A stretch of DNA of 33,751 nt from Tannerella sp. (GTDB lineage: Bacteria; Bacteroidota; Bacteroidia; Bacteroidales; Tannerellaceae), in the NCBI GenBank assembly GCA_031276175.1, contig JAISNP010000133.1, positions 1 through 33,751 on the forward strand. Direction: 5' to 3'. The translations under genes and the position numbers were made by a program. Below, in pieces: positions 6,150 to 15,332 of the stretch. Each line of letters starts with the position of its first letter. The first letter of the stretch is position 1. The notes beneath the pieces were generated by a model. That model did not search any database. It worked only from the letters and a program-made list of their open reading frames with translations, and had not been told where the DNA came from.

Positions 6150-7608
6150 AGGACGAATAATAATAATAGGTTTCGTATGAGGGCAGGCTTTCGATCCTGT
6201 AACGGTTCGATGCGGTGACGGAGAAGAGGTATCCTCTTTCGGAATCGTCGTCGGCGATGAGTGAGAGTGCGTTGGTGCGCAGGCCGGTTGCCAGGATGGA
6301 TTGCGCTTTTCCGGTGTCGAGCGAATCGGTGAGCGAGCAGTATACGGTGTAGGTGCAGTGGCCGGCGGCTTTGTCCCACGAGAGTTTGAGGAGATTGCCG
6401 TCGCGGACGACTTTGATTTCGGGTGGCGGGGCTGGGGGCAGGGTATCGTTCATCCACGTCAGGGGCGGGAGTTGGGCGGGATATTTGAAGTATCGGTGTT
6501 TCAGTTGGGTATGGATGCCTTTTTCGTTGTCGACTACGAAGCGTGTGCGGAAAAAGGCGCATCCGTTTGCGCCGTGCAGGCGGACGTGGTCGATCTGGCT
6601 GCCTATTTCGTCCGGGTTCCAGTCGCCTTCGCTGCTGTTCAGGCGGTAGACGCCCAGCCCTGCCACCATGTTGCGCGATTTTGCCTGTTCGAGCCAGTGG
6701 TCGAGGTAGGGGTCAAATTCGTCCCTTCGGAAATACATCATGGGCACAATCATGTCGTGGTGGCCGGCTTCCAGCCACGCGCGGGGGTCTTGATAGACGT
6801 CGTCGTAAGCCGTCCATCCGGCGTGGGGCGTCCGTTCATATCTGCGATATTTCCCGACGGGTGAGCTGCTTATCTGCACCCAGGGTTTTTCCGCTTTCAC
6901 GCAGTCGTGGATACGCGCCATGAGGCGGTTGATGTTCGTGCGCCGCCAGTCTTCCGGCGACTGTCCGTGTCCGTACATACCGTAACTGTTTTCGTCGGGA
7001 AAGACTTTATCGGGATAGCGTGCGTAATCGAACTGGATGCCGTCGATGTCGTAGTTGACGACGATTTCTTTCACGAGCGAAAGGATATAGTCGTCCGTTT
7101 CGGGCATACCGGGGTCGAGATACCATTCGTTTTTGTATTTCAGGCAGAGATGCGGGCGCTTCTTCACTACGGACAGGCTGCCCTGCTCGTCTACAACCCT
7201 GTGCGAGCCGAGGGGGAAGGTGACGAAAAAGGCGTGACATTCCATACTCCGCCTGTGACATTCGTCAATCACAAAGGCCAGCGGGTCGTATCCGGGCAGC
7301 GCGCCGTATGTACCTGTAAAGATTTTGGCGACAGGCTCGATACGGGAGGGGTAGATGACGTCGCCGCGCAGACGCGCCTGCACGAAGACGGTATTGAAAT
7401 TTGCTTCCTGAAGGCGGTCGAGGATGGAGCAAAGTTCCTGTTTTTGCCGGATTCGGCTTTCTTCGTCGACGGCCGGAGCGCTCGGCCAGTCGAGGCCGTA
7501 AATGGTGGTAAGCCATACGGCTCTTATTTCGTGCTTCGGGCAGTCGGCGGCGGCGACCATCCGTCCTGTCGACACGAGACATATCAGTCCGACAATAATT
7601 CTTTTCAT
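6139..7608 (-). CDS. Secreted GHL10-type family 10 glycosylhydrolase-like protein
   Basis: The 489-aa product starts with a signal peptide (M-K-R-I-I-V-G-L-I-C-L-V, cleavage near A-A-A-D). A GHL10 (DUF187/FenI-like) TIM-barrel domain follows from about residue 27 to 370. Family marks are R-A-V-W-L-T-T, N-F-N-T-V-F-V-Q-A-R-L-R-G-D, G-I-Q-F-D-Y-A-R-Y-P and the acidic patch around M-M-Y-F-R-R-D-E-F. The last 100 residues (from P-P-A-P-P-P-E-I-K-V) look like a fibronectin type III domain. This family acts on envelope or extracellular polysaccharide; the substrate here is unknown. It follows the glycerophosphodiesterase gene by 9 bp and overlaps the next gene by 11 bp, so it belongs to the ftsK-led operon. 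Confidence 0.9.
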   Translation of the reverse strand: MKRIIVGLICLVSTGRMVAAADCPKHEIRAVWLTTIYGLDWPSAPAVDEESRIRQKQELCSILDRLQEANFNTVFVQARLRGDVIYPSRIEPVAKIFTGTYGALPGYDPLAFVIDECHRRSMECHAFFVTFPLGSHRVVDEQGSLSVVKKRPHLCLKYKNEWYLDPGMPETDDYILSLVKEIVVNYDIDGIQFDYARYPDKVFPDENSYGMYGHGQSPEDWRRTNINRLMARIHDCVKAEKPWVQISSSPVGKYRRYERTPHAGWTAYDDVYQDPRAWLEAGHHDMIVPMMYFRRDEFDPYLDHWLEQAKSRNMVAGLGVYRLNSSEGDWNPDEIGSQIDHVRLHGANGCAFFRTRFVVDNEKGIHTQLKHRYFKYPAQLPPLTWMNDTLPPAPPPEIKVVRDGNLLKLSWDKAAGHCTYTVYCSLTDSLDTGKAQSILATGLRTNALSLIADDDSERGYLFSVTASNRYRIESLPSYETYYYYSSYEK

Positions 7609-7617
7609 TGCTGCGTG

Positions 7618-8391
7618 TTATCTGTGCTGTGAAGATATGAAAATCAATGCGTCGTGCGGAATATCCGTTGTGATGAAATCCGCTCCGGCTTCCGTCATTT
7701 CGCGCATCCGCGTCGTATCGTTCACCGTCCACACATTGATGCCCAATCCCAGCGCTTTTGCCGCTCCGAACCATTCGGGATGTTTCCGCATCACGTCGTA
7801 ATGGTAATCCAGCCCGGCAAAGCCCTGCGCTTTCAGTTCTTCGGGCGACAGGTCGCCGTTGAGGTAATACACGTCGATTTCGGGCGCAAGGCGGATCAGT
7901 TCTTTTCCGGCGTCGGCGTTGAAGGTAATAAAGTCCGTGCGGTGCATCAGTTTCTTTTCTTTCAGCAACTCGACCGAGAGGCGCGCCGCTTCGCGATTGC
8001 GTTCGGGCGTGGCGTGGGGCTTGAGTTCAAAAATGAGGTGGATCTTCGTGCGCCGTGCGGCTTCCAGATATTCACGCAGGGCAGGGATTTTCTCCCCGTT
8101 GGCAAGCACGAAATCTTTGACGGCCGCGTAGGGCGAGGTTTGGATGTGCACGCCTTCGACCGTTTCGTCGTGATGCACGACAAGCACGTCGTCCGCCGTC
8201 AGATGCACGTCGAACTCCGAACCGTATGCGCTAATCTTGTCGGCGTTTTCGAGCGCGGCGATCGAGTTTTGCGCCGCGCCGCGCGATTGCCAGTATCCGC
8301 GGTGTGCAATGATTTGCGTCTTGTCCTGCGCCGTCAGTGGCCGACACAGCGCGCAGACTGCGATGATTATCAAAAAAGCTGTTCTGTTCAT
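7618..8391 (-). CDS. Glycerophosphodiester phosphodiesterase family protein, exported
   Basis: GDPD enzymes hydrolyse glycerophosphodiesters to glycerol-3-phosphate and an alcohol. The 257-aa product has a signal peptide ending near L-T-A-Q, then the GDPD active-site pattern: I-I-A-H-R-G-Y-W (catalytic His), G-S-E-F-D-V-H-L-T-A-D-D (metal-binding Glu and Asp) and V-V-H-H-D-E (second catalytic His). The usual P-E-N-T is replaced by A-Q-N-S, so the fold is clear but substrate preference may differ. The C-terminus has the family W-T-V-N-D motif. It lies 13 bp after trxB and 9 bp before the glycoside hydrolase gene. It is probably periplasmic and may recycle phospholipid head groups. Confidence 0.92.
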   Translation of the reverse strand: MNRTAFLIIIAVCALCRPLTAQDKTQIIAHRGYWQSRGAAQNSIAALENADKISAYGSEFDVHLTADDVLVVHHDETVEGVHIQTSPYAAVKDFVLANGEKIPALREYLEAARRTKIHLIFELKPHATPERNREAARLSVELLKEKKLMHRTDFITFNADAGKELIRLAPEIDVYYLNGDLSPEELKAQGFAGLDYHYDVMRKHPEWFGAAKALGLGINVWTVNDTTRMREMTEAGADFITTDIPHDALIFISSQHR

Positions 8392-8404
8392 GTTTGCTGT
8401 GCTG

Positions 8405-9355
8405 TTATTTCAGGATGCCGTTCATCATTAAATACCGTTCGGCTTCGATAGCCGCCTTGCAGCCGCTTGCAGCCGCCGTGACGGCCTGCCGGTATACCGG
8501 ATCGGCCACGTCTCCTGCGGCAAACACGCCCGGAATACGGGTGCAGGGCGTGCCGGGACGGGTTATGATATAGCCGTTTTCGTCCGTTTCGAGCCAGGGT
8601 TTGAAGACGCCGGAGTTGGGCGTATGTCCGATTGCAAGAAAGAATCCGTCGACGGCAATGTCAACCTTTTCTTCGTCGGGTTCGCCCTGCCGCCTGATCA
8701 GACGGACGCCTTCTACGCCGTGCTCGCCGAACAATCCGGCGGTGTTGTGCTCAAACAATACTTCGATATTGGGCGTATCGAATACTCTTTGCTGCATCAC
8801 TTTGGATGCCCGCAGGAAAGGTTTGCGCACAATCAGGTAAACGCGGGAAGCCAGTCCGGACAGGTAGAGCGCTTCTTCACATGCCGTATCGCCGCCCCCG
8901 ACAACCGCTACACGTTTTTTGCGGTAGAAAAAGCCGTCGCATGTGGCACATGCCGATACGCCCGTTCCGGCATACTTTTGCTCGTCTGCCAGACCGAGAT
9001 ATTTTGCCGATGCGCCCGTTGCGATAATCAGTGTTTCGGTTTCGAGCGTTTTTTCGCCGTCGACAGTCACCTTGTAAGGTGCGGCGGACAGGTTGACGGC
9101 CGTGACGATACCGGGGCGAATATCCGTTTCAAAGCGTGCGGCCTGCTTTTTCAGGTCTTCCATCATTTCCGTTCCCCCCGTACCTTGCGGATAGCCGGGG
9201 AAATTCTCTATGTCGGTTGTGGCCGTCAGCTGTCCGCCGGGTTGAATCCCTTCGTACAGTACGGGCGAGAGGTTGGCGCGCGCCGCATAAATCGCAGCCG
9301 TATAGCCCGCAGGCCCCGACCCGACAATCAAACAATATACTTTTTCGGTTTCCAT
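8405..9355 (-). CDS. trxB: Thioredoxin reductase
   Basis: The NADPH-dependent flavoenzyme reduces thioredoxin. The sequence shows an N-terminal FAD-binding G-S-G-P-A-G-Y, the redox-active C-A-T-C (C136 and C139), the NADPH-binding V-V-G-G-G-D-T-A and the C-terminal FAD motif F-A-A-G-D-V. Length is 316 aa, typical of the family. I chose the ATG at 9355; a TTG three codons upstream is in frame but adds nothing recognisable. It lies 15 bp downstream of lolA and 13 bp upstream of the glycerophosphodiesterase gene. A lolA-trxB order after ftsK is common in Bacteroidales. Confidence 0.97.
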   Translation of the reverse strand: METEKVYCLIVGSGPAGYTAAIYAARANLSPVLYEGIQPGGQLTATTDIENFPGYPQGTGGTEMMEDLKKQAARFETDIRPGIVTAVNLSAAPYKVTVDGEKTLETETLIIATGASAKYLGLADEQKYAGTGVSACATCDGFFYRKKRVAVVGGGDTACEEALYLSGLASRVYLIVRKPFLRASKVMQQRVFDTPNIEVLFEHNTAGLFGEHGVEGVRLIRRQGEPDEEKVDIAVDGFFLAIGHTPNSGVFKPWLETDENGYIITRPGTPCTRIPGVFAAGDVADPVYRQAVTAAASGCKAAIEAERYLMMNGILK

Positions 9356-9370
9356 ATAATTCAATGTATT

Positions 9371-10012
9371 TTAATTTCGCAAATCTACTTCCAGTACTCC
9401 CGGATAATCGGCCGCATTGAAGACAAACACCGATTCGGGCTGATTGACGCCTGTTTTCATGCGACTGATGCGGATTACGCTCCTGACGCCGTTTTTCATC
9501 GTCACCGAAATCCGCAGGGGAAGCGACGTGGCACGGTCGATTTGCAAGTCGACTTCTTCGATGTCGCGGTTGCCTTTGGAAACAAGTTTCACGTCGTCCG
9601 CCATCTTGCCGAGGTCGGAGGTGCTTTCGCCGGTGTACGACAGTTTGAATCCCTTGTTGTACCGGCGAAGCAGTATCATCGGATTGACGGTTTCCAGCTC
9701 GTCGCCCGATGGAGTGGTGATATTGACTTCGTTCGTGCGCAGCATGTATGTCCACAGCGTTGTTCCGTCGTACCATGTCCGCATGTCGGGCGTTATCAGG
9801 TAAAATTTATTGCCTTTCATCTCGACTGTTGCTTCGAAACTTTCCGAGTCGCCCTGTTTGCCGAACTGCACATTTGCCGCAAACGATGCGGATATTCCGT
9901 TTGCGCTTTCATATGCGGCAGCGGCTTTGTCGAAGAGGGCTTCCGCCTTCTGGGCTTGCATGACGGTCAGGTTTACAAGCATATATAAGCATATTCCGAT
10001 AAATCGTTTCAT
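9371..10012 (-). CDS. lolA: LolA-like outer-membrane lipoprotein carrier protein
   Basis: LolA ferries lipoproteins across the periplasm from the LolCDE transporter to the outer membrane. The 213-aa product has a signal peptide (cleavage near M-Q-A-Q-K) and the LolA beta-barrel pattern: F-E-A-T-V-E-M-K-G-N-K-F-Y-L, M-R-T-W-Y-D-G-T-T-L-W-T-Y, and the C-terminal half with I-D-R-A-T-S-L-P-L-R. No separate lolB is visible, as is usual in this phylum. Its ATG overlaps the ftsK stop by 4 bp (ATGA), indicating translational coupling. Confidence 0.92.
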   Translation of the reverse strand: MKRFIGICLYMLVNLTVMQAQKAEALFDKAAAAYESANGISASFAANVQFGKQGDSESFEATVEMKGNKFYLITPDMRTWYDGTTLWTYMLRTNEVNITTPSGDELETVNPMILLRRYNKGFKLSYTGESTSDLGKMADDVKLVSKGNRDIEEVDLQIDRATSLPLRISVTMKNGVRSVIRISRMKTGVNQPESVFVFNAADYPGVLEVDLRN

Positions 10013-12426
10013 CGCTTAAGGGTTTTAAATTTCTGATCCAAAGTATACTCGTCAAAAACCAGCACCTGCCGCGGCTTGCTGCCTTCGGCCGAGCCGACGA
10101 TGCCTGCGTGTTCCAGTTGATCCATCAGACGGCCTGCGCGGTTGTAGCCGATGGAAAATTTGCGCTGTATCAGCGAGGTTGAACCTTGCTGCTGTATCAC
10201 AATTAGGCGGGCGGCGTCTTCAAACAGCGGATCCCATTCGTCCGACAGGTCTGCGCCTCCCGACGATCCTTCACCGCCGTCGGGCACGTATTCGGGTAAC
10301 TTGAATGCTGTGGGATAGCCGGGCTGCCGGCCGATGAAAGAGGCAATGTCTTCGACTTCGGGCGTATCTACAAAAGCACACTGGACGCGCGTCATTTCGC
10401 TGCCCTGCGAAAACAGCAGGTCGCCGCGCCCGATCAGCCGGTTTGCCCCCGGCGAATCCAGAATCGTCCGCGAGTCAACCATAGACGATACGCGGAAGGC
10501 TACACGTGCAGGGAAGTTTGCCTTGATGGTGCCGGTGAGTACATTGGTCGAAGGGCGCTGCGTGGCAATAATCATGTGCATTCCTACCGCTCTTGCCTTT
10601 TGGGCGATACGCGCTATCGGCATTTCAATGTCTTTGCCTGCCGTCATGATAAGGTCGCCGAACTCGTCGATAATCACTACGATGTAGGGCATATATTTGT
10701 GTCCCTTTTCGGGATTCAGCTGGCGGTTGATGAATTTTTCGTTGTAGTCCTTTATGTTGCGTACATGGGCGTTGGTCAGCAGTTCATAACGGTCGTCCAT
10801 CTCGCGGCACAGCGAGTTCAGCGTATGTATCACTTTCGTGAAATCGGTGATGATAGCCTTGTCTTCGTCGGGCAGTTTGGCAAGGTAGTGCCGCTCTATG
10901 CTTTCGTATATATTAAATTCTACCATCTTGGGGTCTATCAGCACAAATTTGAGTTCGGCGGGATGTTTTTTGTACAGCAGCGAAGTGATGATGACGTTCA
11001 GGCCGACCGATTTTCCTTGTCCCGTAGCGCCGGCCATCAGCAGGTGCGGCATTTTGCAGAGGTCGAACATGAAGATTTCGTTCGTAATAGTCCGTCCGAG
11101 GGCAATGGGCAGGTCGTATTTGCTTCCGATATATTTGTGCGAAGCAATCACGGACGACATGGAAACAATCTGCGCATCTTTGTTGGGGACTTCAATCCCT
11201 ATCGTGCCTTTTCCGGGAATGGGCGCAATGATACGTATCCCCAGAGCGGAAAGGCTCAGCGCGATGTCGTCTTCGAGGTTACGTATTTTGGCAATACGGA
11301 CTCCGTCGGCAGGGACTACTTCGTAGAGCGTCAGCGTAGGTCCTACGGTAGCCTTGATGGATACGATACTGATGCCGAAGGTGCCCAGCGTATGTTCGAT
11401 ACGCTGCTTATTCTCGTTCTGTTCTTCCATATTCACCTGATTTTCGGGTGAACCGTATTTTTTAAGCAAATCGAGCGGCGGGAAACGGTAATTCGATATG
11501 TCAAGACGCGGATCATACGTGCCTAATTCCGACAGGTCGAAATCGTGGTCTTCCGAATTCTCTTTGTCCGCAGACACAACTACTTCAAAAGAAACATTTT
11601 CGTCGCTCGAAGGTCGGTATATGTCGTCATCATCGTTTTCCTCATCATATTCGTCCTCATCGTCTCCGCTGTTTTCATCCTCTTCGACTTCTTCCGCAAT
11701 ATCATCGGCCGGGTTTTCGTCATCCGAATCGTCGTCGGAACCGGCGGCGGACACGTGTTTCCCTTTCTTTTTAAACAATCTGATTTTACGTATCCATGCG
11801 AAAGCAAAGATGTTTTGCAGAAACGGCATGACTCTTTTGCTCAGCGACAAGGCAATTATCAGCAGCGAAACAAACAGCAGGAGGACGACGCCCGGCTTTC
11901 CGATGCTTTTTATCAGCATGTCGGAGAGGTTATATCCATGCCGTCCACCGAGGAAAAGAAACGAATCGCCCAAATATTCGGTGAAAAAGAAAGCGAGAAA
12001 CAGCGACCACCATATCATAACGACGCTGCATGACAGAAAACGCTTGAGCAGCGACAGTTTGCATAAGCCCATCAGTTTGGAACCTGCCGAACCGACAAAG
12101 AAAAGCATAAAGAAGGTGGGCATACCGAACCCGCCGTTTATCAGGAAATCGGACAGAAACGCCCCCCAAATACCCGCCCAGTTGGCCACCTTTCCGCGGC
12201 CGGCAAACAAATCTCCGAAAGCCATATGTTTGATTTCGCTCTGGTCTGTCCCGCCGGTAAAAAGGAAAGAAATCATTGCTATACTTGCATATACTACAAA
12301 AATATTCAGTACCAGTCCACACAAGAAACGCATACGCTCGCTCGTGAAAAACGACATGACCGATTCCATAAAATTATCTACATCATTTTCATCCTGACGT
12401 TTCTTTTTTGTTTTTTTCTTCGCCAT
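10009..12426 (-). CDS. ftsK: DNA translocase FtsK
   Basis: FtsK pumps DNA at the division septum and helps resolve chromosome dimers. The 805-aa product has an N-terminal membrane domain with four hydrophobic segments (about residues 30-210). A linker rich in Asp and Glu follows (about 225-275), then the RecA-like motor with Walker A G-A-T-G-Q-G-K-S (K472) and Walker B V-V-I-I-D-E-F. The C-terminal gamma winged-helix domain (about 735-800) contains S-T-S-L-I-Q-R-K-F-S-I-G-Y-N-R-A-G. All domains are complete; the linker is short compared with E. coli FtsK. It heads the tightly packed minus-strand run down to the upxY-like gene, with a -7 box upstream at 12477-12484. Confidence 0.97.
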   Translation of the reverse strand: MAKKKTKKKRQDENDVDNFMESVMSFFTSERMRFLCGLVLNIFVVYASIAMISFLFTGGTDQSEIKHMAFGDLFAGRGKVANWAGIWGAFLSDFLINGGFGMPTFFMLFFVGSAGSKLMGLCKLSLLKRFLSCSVVMIWWSLFLAFFFTEYLGDSFLFLGGRHGYNLSDMLIKSIGKPGVVLLLFVSLLIIALSLSKRVMPFLQNIFAFAWIRKIRLFKKKGKHVSAAGSDDDSDDENPADDIAEEVEEDENSGDDEDEYDEENDDDDIYRPSSDENVSFEVVVSADKENSEDHDFDLSELGTYDPRLDISNYRFPPLDLLKKYGSPENQVNMEEQNENKQRIEHTLGTFGISIVSIKATVGPTLTLYEVVPADGVRIAKIRNLEDDIALSLSALGIRIIAPIPGKGTIGIEVPNKDAQIVSMSSVIASHKYIGSKYDLPIALGRTITNEIFMFDLCKMPHLLMAGATGQGKSVGLNVIITSLLYKKHPAELKFVLIDPKMVEFNIYESIERHYLAKLPDEDKAIITDFTKVIHTLNSLCREMDDRYELLTNAHVRNIKDYNEKFINRQLNPEKGHKYMPYIVVIIDEFGDLIMTAGKDIEMPIARIAQKARAVGMHMIIATQRPSTNVLTGTIKANFPARVAFRVSSMVDSRTILDSPGANRLIGRGDLLFSQGSEMTRVQCAFVDTPEVEDIASFIGRQPGYPTAFKLPEYVPDGGEGSSGGADLSDEWDPLFEDAARLIVIQQQGSTSLIQRKFSIGYNRAGRLMDQLEHAGIVGSAEGSKPRQVLVFDEYTLDQKFKTLKR

Positions 12427-12476
12427 TTATATTGTATAATCTTCTGTTTAGTTGCCAGCAGGACTTTTTGCGGTTG

Positions 12477-12484
12477 CAAAGTTA
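12477..12484 (-). promoter_or_regulatory. Predicted -7 element for the ftsK operon
   Basis: TAACTTTG on the minus strand fits the Bacteroidota TAnnTTTG -7 consensus, about 50 nt before the ftsK ATG. The region 19 bp upstream reads CTGT, a poor -33 box, so this rests mainly on the -7 element. Confidence 0.5.
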
Positions 12485-12734
12485 GTAATATCTCCGAAAA
12501 AAAACAGGTAATCGCCTGCATGTTTTTACTGTCGAAAGTTTCGCAGTCATCCGAACCGCTTTTTCGCGTTTTCCGCCGGCAAACTCTCCGGTAAAAAACG
12601 CTGTAGCGACGAAACGGCGTCCGTTATTGCCGTAAATTCACATGAATTCGGCGCAAATACGCACGGATATTACGCGAACAGGCATATACGCCCGGCGCCT
12701 GATTTCCGGCGCCGACAAACACCATAATTTTGAT

Positions 12735-12742
12735 TATCTTTG
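12735..12742 (+). promoter_or_regulatory. Predicted -7 element for truA
   Basis: TATCTTTG matches TAnnTTTG and lies 21 bp before the truA ATG at 12764, implying a short leader. No good -33 TTTG is visible at the usual spacing. Confidence 0.5.
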
Positions 12743-12763
12743 TCGCGTTTTTCGACAATAGTT

Positions 12764-13516
12764 ATGTACAGATACTTTATATACATGTCGTACAGCGGCA
12801 CGGCGTACTGCGGATGGCAGAATCAGCCGAACGGGACGAGCGTACAGCAGCGGCTCGAAGAAGCGCTGGCGACGATATTGCGCCGTCCGACGCCTGTCAC
12901 GGGAGCAGGCCGTACGGATGCCGGCGTTCATGCCCGCCTGATGGTGGCACACATGGATGCGGAAACGCCGCCGGACGATGTGCCTTTTCTTGCCGGGAAA
13001 CTCAACGGCCTGTTGCCGCATGACATATCCGTGAACAAAATTGTCCCTGTCCGTCCCGATGCACATGCCCGCTTTGATGCGCTTTTGAGGACGTATCGCT
13101 ATACCGTTACCGGCGTGAAAAATCCCTTTAACCACGAATGGGTATGCCGCATGTCTCTGAAAAAGCTGGATTTTGCACTGATGAACGAGGCCTGCCGGAC
13201 GCTGTATCGACATCACAATTTCACAAGTTTCAGCAAATTGCATACCGATGTAAAAACAAATGATTGCCGTATCGACCATGCCGAATGGACGCAGGAAGGC
13301 GATTTGTGGATCTTTACGATTCGTGCAAACCGTTTTCTGCGGAATATGGTGCGGGCTGTCGTGGGCACATTACTTGAGGTAGGGTGGGGGAGGCGTTCCG
13401 TCGACGGATTCGAACGCCTGATCGAAGCGAAAGACCGCCGGCTGGCCGGCGCTTCGGCAGATGCTAAAGGGCTGGCGCTCGTCGACATAGTTTATCCGGA
13501 CGATATATTTATCTGA
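12764..13516 (+). CDS. truA: tRNA pseudouridine(38-40) synthase TruA
   Basis: TruA converts uridines 38-40 of the tRNA anticodon arm to pseudouridine. The catalytic aspartate is in [11 protein letters not shown] (D52). Other family marks are S-G-T-A-Y-C-G-W-Q at the N-terminus, [11 protein letters not shown] in the middle, and F-L-R-N-M-V-R near the C-terminus. I start at ATG 12764 (250 aa): the preceding eight codons from a TTG overlap the predicted -7 box and are not family-like. The EamA transporter gene follows after 5 bp. Confidence 0.96.
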   Translation: MYRYFIYMSYSGTAYCGWQNQPNGTSVQQRLEEALATILRRPTPVTGAGRTDAGVHARLMVAHMDAETPPDDVPFLAGKLNGLLPHDISVNKIVPVRPDAHARFDALLRTYRYTVTGVKNPFNHEWVCRMSLKKLDFALMNEACRTLYRHHNFTSFSKLHTDVKTNDCRIDHAEWTQEGDLWIFTIRANRFLRNMVRAVVGTLLEVGWGRRSVDGFERLIEAKDRRLAGASADAKGLALVDIVYPDDIFI

Positions 13517-13521
13517 CAATC

Positions 13522-14418
13522 ATGTGGCTCACTTACGCTTTTATATCGGCATTCGCACTGGGATGCTATGAAACAGGCAAGAAACATGCACTGAAAGATA
13601 ATGCCGTCATTCCTGTTTTATTTCTTAATTCGCTGGTATCCGCCTTGTTGTTTATACCGTTTATTATTCTCTCACGTGCAACCGGATTGCTGGACGGCAC
13701 GATGCTGTATGTGCCACAGGTGTCGCCTGAAACACATGCCGGCATATTCCTGAAATCCATCATCGTATCATGCTCGTGGATAAGCGGCTATTTCTCCGTC
13801 AAACATCTGCCCCTGACCATCACAGGCCCTGTCAAGGCAATGCAGCCCATGATTACGCTGGTCGGAGCGATGCTTGTATTCGGCGAACGGCTCAATTTAT
13901 ATCAATGGACGGGCGTGATGCTGTCGTTGCTCTCGTTTTTCCTGCTCTCCACGTCGGGGAAAAAAGAAGGCATCCGTTTTTCGCACAATAAATGGATTGT
14001 CTACGCCCTGATTTCGATAATACTCGGAGCCGTAAGCGGACTGTACGACAAGCATCTGATGGCTTCGCTGGACGTGATGACCGTACAGGTATGGTTCAAC
14101 GTCTACCAACTGCTTATCATGACATTCGTATTTCTGCTGCTCTGGTATCCCCGGCGACGACAGACGACGCCATGCCGCTGGCGATGGAGCATCGTGCTTG
14201 TATCGCTTTCCCTTGCCTTCGGCGACTGGATTTATTTCTACACCCTGAGTTTTCCCGGAGCGATGATTTCTATCGTTTCCATGATAAGGCGCAGTAATGT
14301 GCTGGTTACCTTCACGGCAGGCGCTGTATTTTTCCATGAAAAAAACTTAAAGAACAAGGCTGTCGATCTTTTTCTTGTTCTGTTAGGAATGATATTCTTA
14401 TATTTGGGCACAAAATAA
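13522..14418 (+). CDS. EamA/DMT-family transporter
   Basis: The 298-aa inner-membrane protein has about ten hydrophobic segments arranged as two EamA repeats, the drug/metabolite transporter layout. The first repeat ends in the recognisable P-L-T-I-T-G-P-V-K-A-M-Q-P and G-E-R-L-N-L-Y-Q-W-T-G. The second ends in F-F-H-E-K-N-L-K-N-K-A-V-D. A basic stretch (Y-P-R-R-R-Q) marks a cytoplasmic loop between the later helices. The substrate cannot be predicted. It sits between truA and a DUF3256 gene with gaps of 5 and 10 bp. Confidence 0.9.
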   Translation: MWLTYAFISAFALGCYETGKKHALKDNAVIPVLFLNSLVSALLFIPFIILSRATGLLDGTMLYVPQVSPETHAGIFLKSIIVSCSWISGYFSVKHLPLTITGPVKAMQPMITLVGAMLVFGERLNLYQWTGVMLSLLSFFLLSTSGKKEGIRFSHNKWIVYALISIILGAVSGLYDKHLMASLDVMTVQVWFNVYQLLIMTFVFLLLWYPRRRQTTPCRWRWSIVLVSLSLAFGDWIYFYTLSFPGAMISIVSMIRRSNVLVTFTAGAVFFHEKNLKNKAVDLFLVLLGMIFLYLGTK

Positions 14419-14428
14419 AGACGCAATC

Positions 14429-15064
14429 ATGAAACATTTGTTATTATTAATACTGTGTATTTCGATTTTTCCTTCAGTCCGGGCACAGGATATGGCCGCA
14501 TTTTTTATCAAAATGCCGGACGAGTATATCCCTCAGTTCGAAGACGCCTGGAGGAAAGACTTGGTCGAGCTGTATCGTGCCGGCAAACCGGCCACGCTGG
14601 AAAATACAATGAACGGACGTTCCACGCTGCTGAAACTGACGCAGGACTATATACTTTTGCAGACGACCGAGCACAGCACGCTGGAAATGAAATTCCTTCC
14701 CTTAGTCAATCAGACATATATTGTCTGTATGGTGACAACCGTCAGCGCACCTGTGGCCGACAGCCGTGTGGCTTTCTACACCACGGACTGGAAACCGCTT
14801 GACGCTCCTGAATTGTGGAAACGCTCCAAGGACAAATGGTATATCCGTAGCGACGCCGACAGACAGGACGAAGCCTTTCGTGAAGCCTTGTCGCATCTTG
14901 ACATGGATTTGATTCACTACCGCCTGAGCGCCGACAATCCGACCTTGTCCGCCGAATACGTCACGCCGCAATATCTTTCTGCCGATGAACGAGAAAAGAT
15001 AATGCCTTTCCTGACGGATTCGCCGAAAATCTATCAATGGAAAGCAGGACGGTTTGAAGAATAG
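14429..15064 (+). CDS. DUF3256 family exported protein
   Basis: The 211-aa product has a clear signal peptide (M-K-H-L-L-L-L-I-L-C-I-S, cleavage after V-R-A-Q) and matches the Bacteroidota family DUF3256: F-F-I-K-M-P-D, then M-N-G-R-S-T-L-L-K-L-T-Q-D-Y, then A-D-S-R-V-A-F-Y-T-T-D-W. The family is uncharacterised and probably periplasmic. It commonly lies near truA and an EamA gene in Bacteroidales, as it does here, being the last gene of this plus-strand unit. Confidence 0.88.
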   Translation: MKHLLLLILCISIFPSVRAQDMAAFFIKMPDEYIPQFEDAWRKDLVELYRAGKPATLENTMNGRSTLLKLTQDYILLQTTEHSTLEMKFLPLVNQTYIVCMVTTVSAPVADSRVAFYTTDWKPLDAPELWKRSKDKWYIRSDADRQDEAFREALSHLDMDLIHYRLSADNPTLSAEYVTPQYLSADEREKIMPFLTDSPKIYQWKAGRFEE

Positions 15065-15070
15065 CAGTTG

Positions 15071-15087
15071 TGCCGGCTTTTCCGGCA
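15071..15087 (+). terminator. Small hairpin after the DUF3256 gene
   Basis: TGCCGG pairs with CCGGCA across a CTTTT loop 6 bp after the stop. No T-tract follows, so it is a weak terminator candidate. Confidence 0.35.
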
Positions 15088-15162
15088 ATGTATAAAACCT
15101 GCCCATATTTTCTCCATAATCAACATTATGTTAAGTTGACGGCCGGTTCATTAACCCTTTAC

Positions 15163-15214
15163 CCGTAACCGTTACGGCTTGAATACGGTTGCTTGCTACC
15201 TGCTTCCGTAACGG
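15163..15214. repeat. Alternative inverted repeats CCGTAA / TTACGG / CCGTAACGG
   Basis: CCGTTACGG (15169-15177) can pair either with CCGTAAC just upstream (15163-15169) or with CCGTAACGG downstream (15206-15214). The two pairings exclude each other. The segment lies between two convergent genes. Confidence 0.5.
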
Positions 15215-15240
15215 ACTTGTTCTGCTTTTCTACGCACGGC

Positions 15241-15276
15241 ATAAAAAAACCTCGGCGGACAAAACGTCCGCCGAGG
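15241..15276 (-). terminator. Strong intrinsic terminator of the gyrA-TPR unit
   Basis: CCTCGGCGGAC and GTCCGCCGAGG form a perfect 11-bp stem with a 5-nt AAAAC loop. On the minus strand it is followed by a run of seven T residues. It lies about 60 bp past the stop of the TPR gene. Confidence 0.92.
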
Positions 15277-15332
15277 AAATCAACTAAAAAAAATGAATAT
15301 GAAAGTACAAAAAACACAAAGCTATTGATTTG

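Larger units (their letters stand above)
12427..12763. other. Divergent promoter region between ftsK and truA
   Basis: This 337-bp non-coding region separates two divergent transcription units and holds a -7 element for each. The rest has no repeat, RNA or small gene that I can support. Confidence 0.6.

Noticed and set aside
5331-6218. Long plus-strand open frames across the first minisatellite and the upxY-like gene
   Set aside because: They are antisense to a clear NusG-like gene and are kept open by a stop-free 21-bp repeat.
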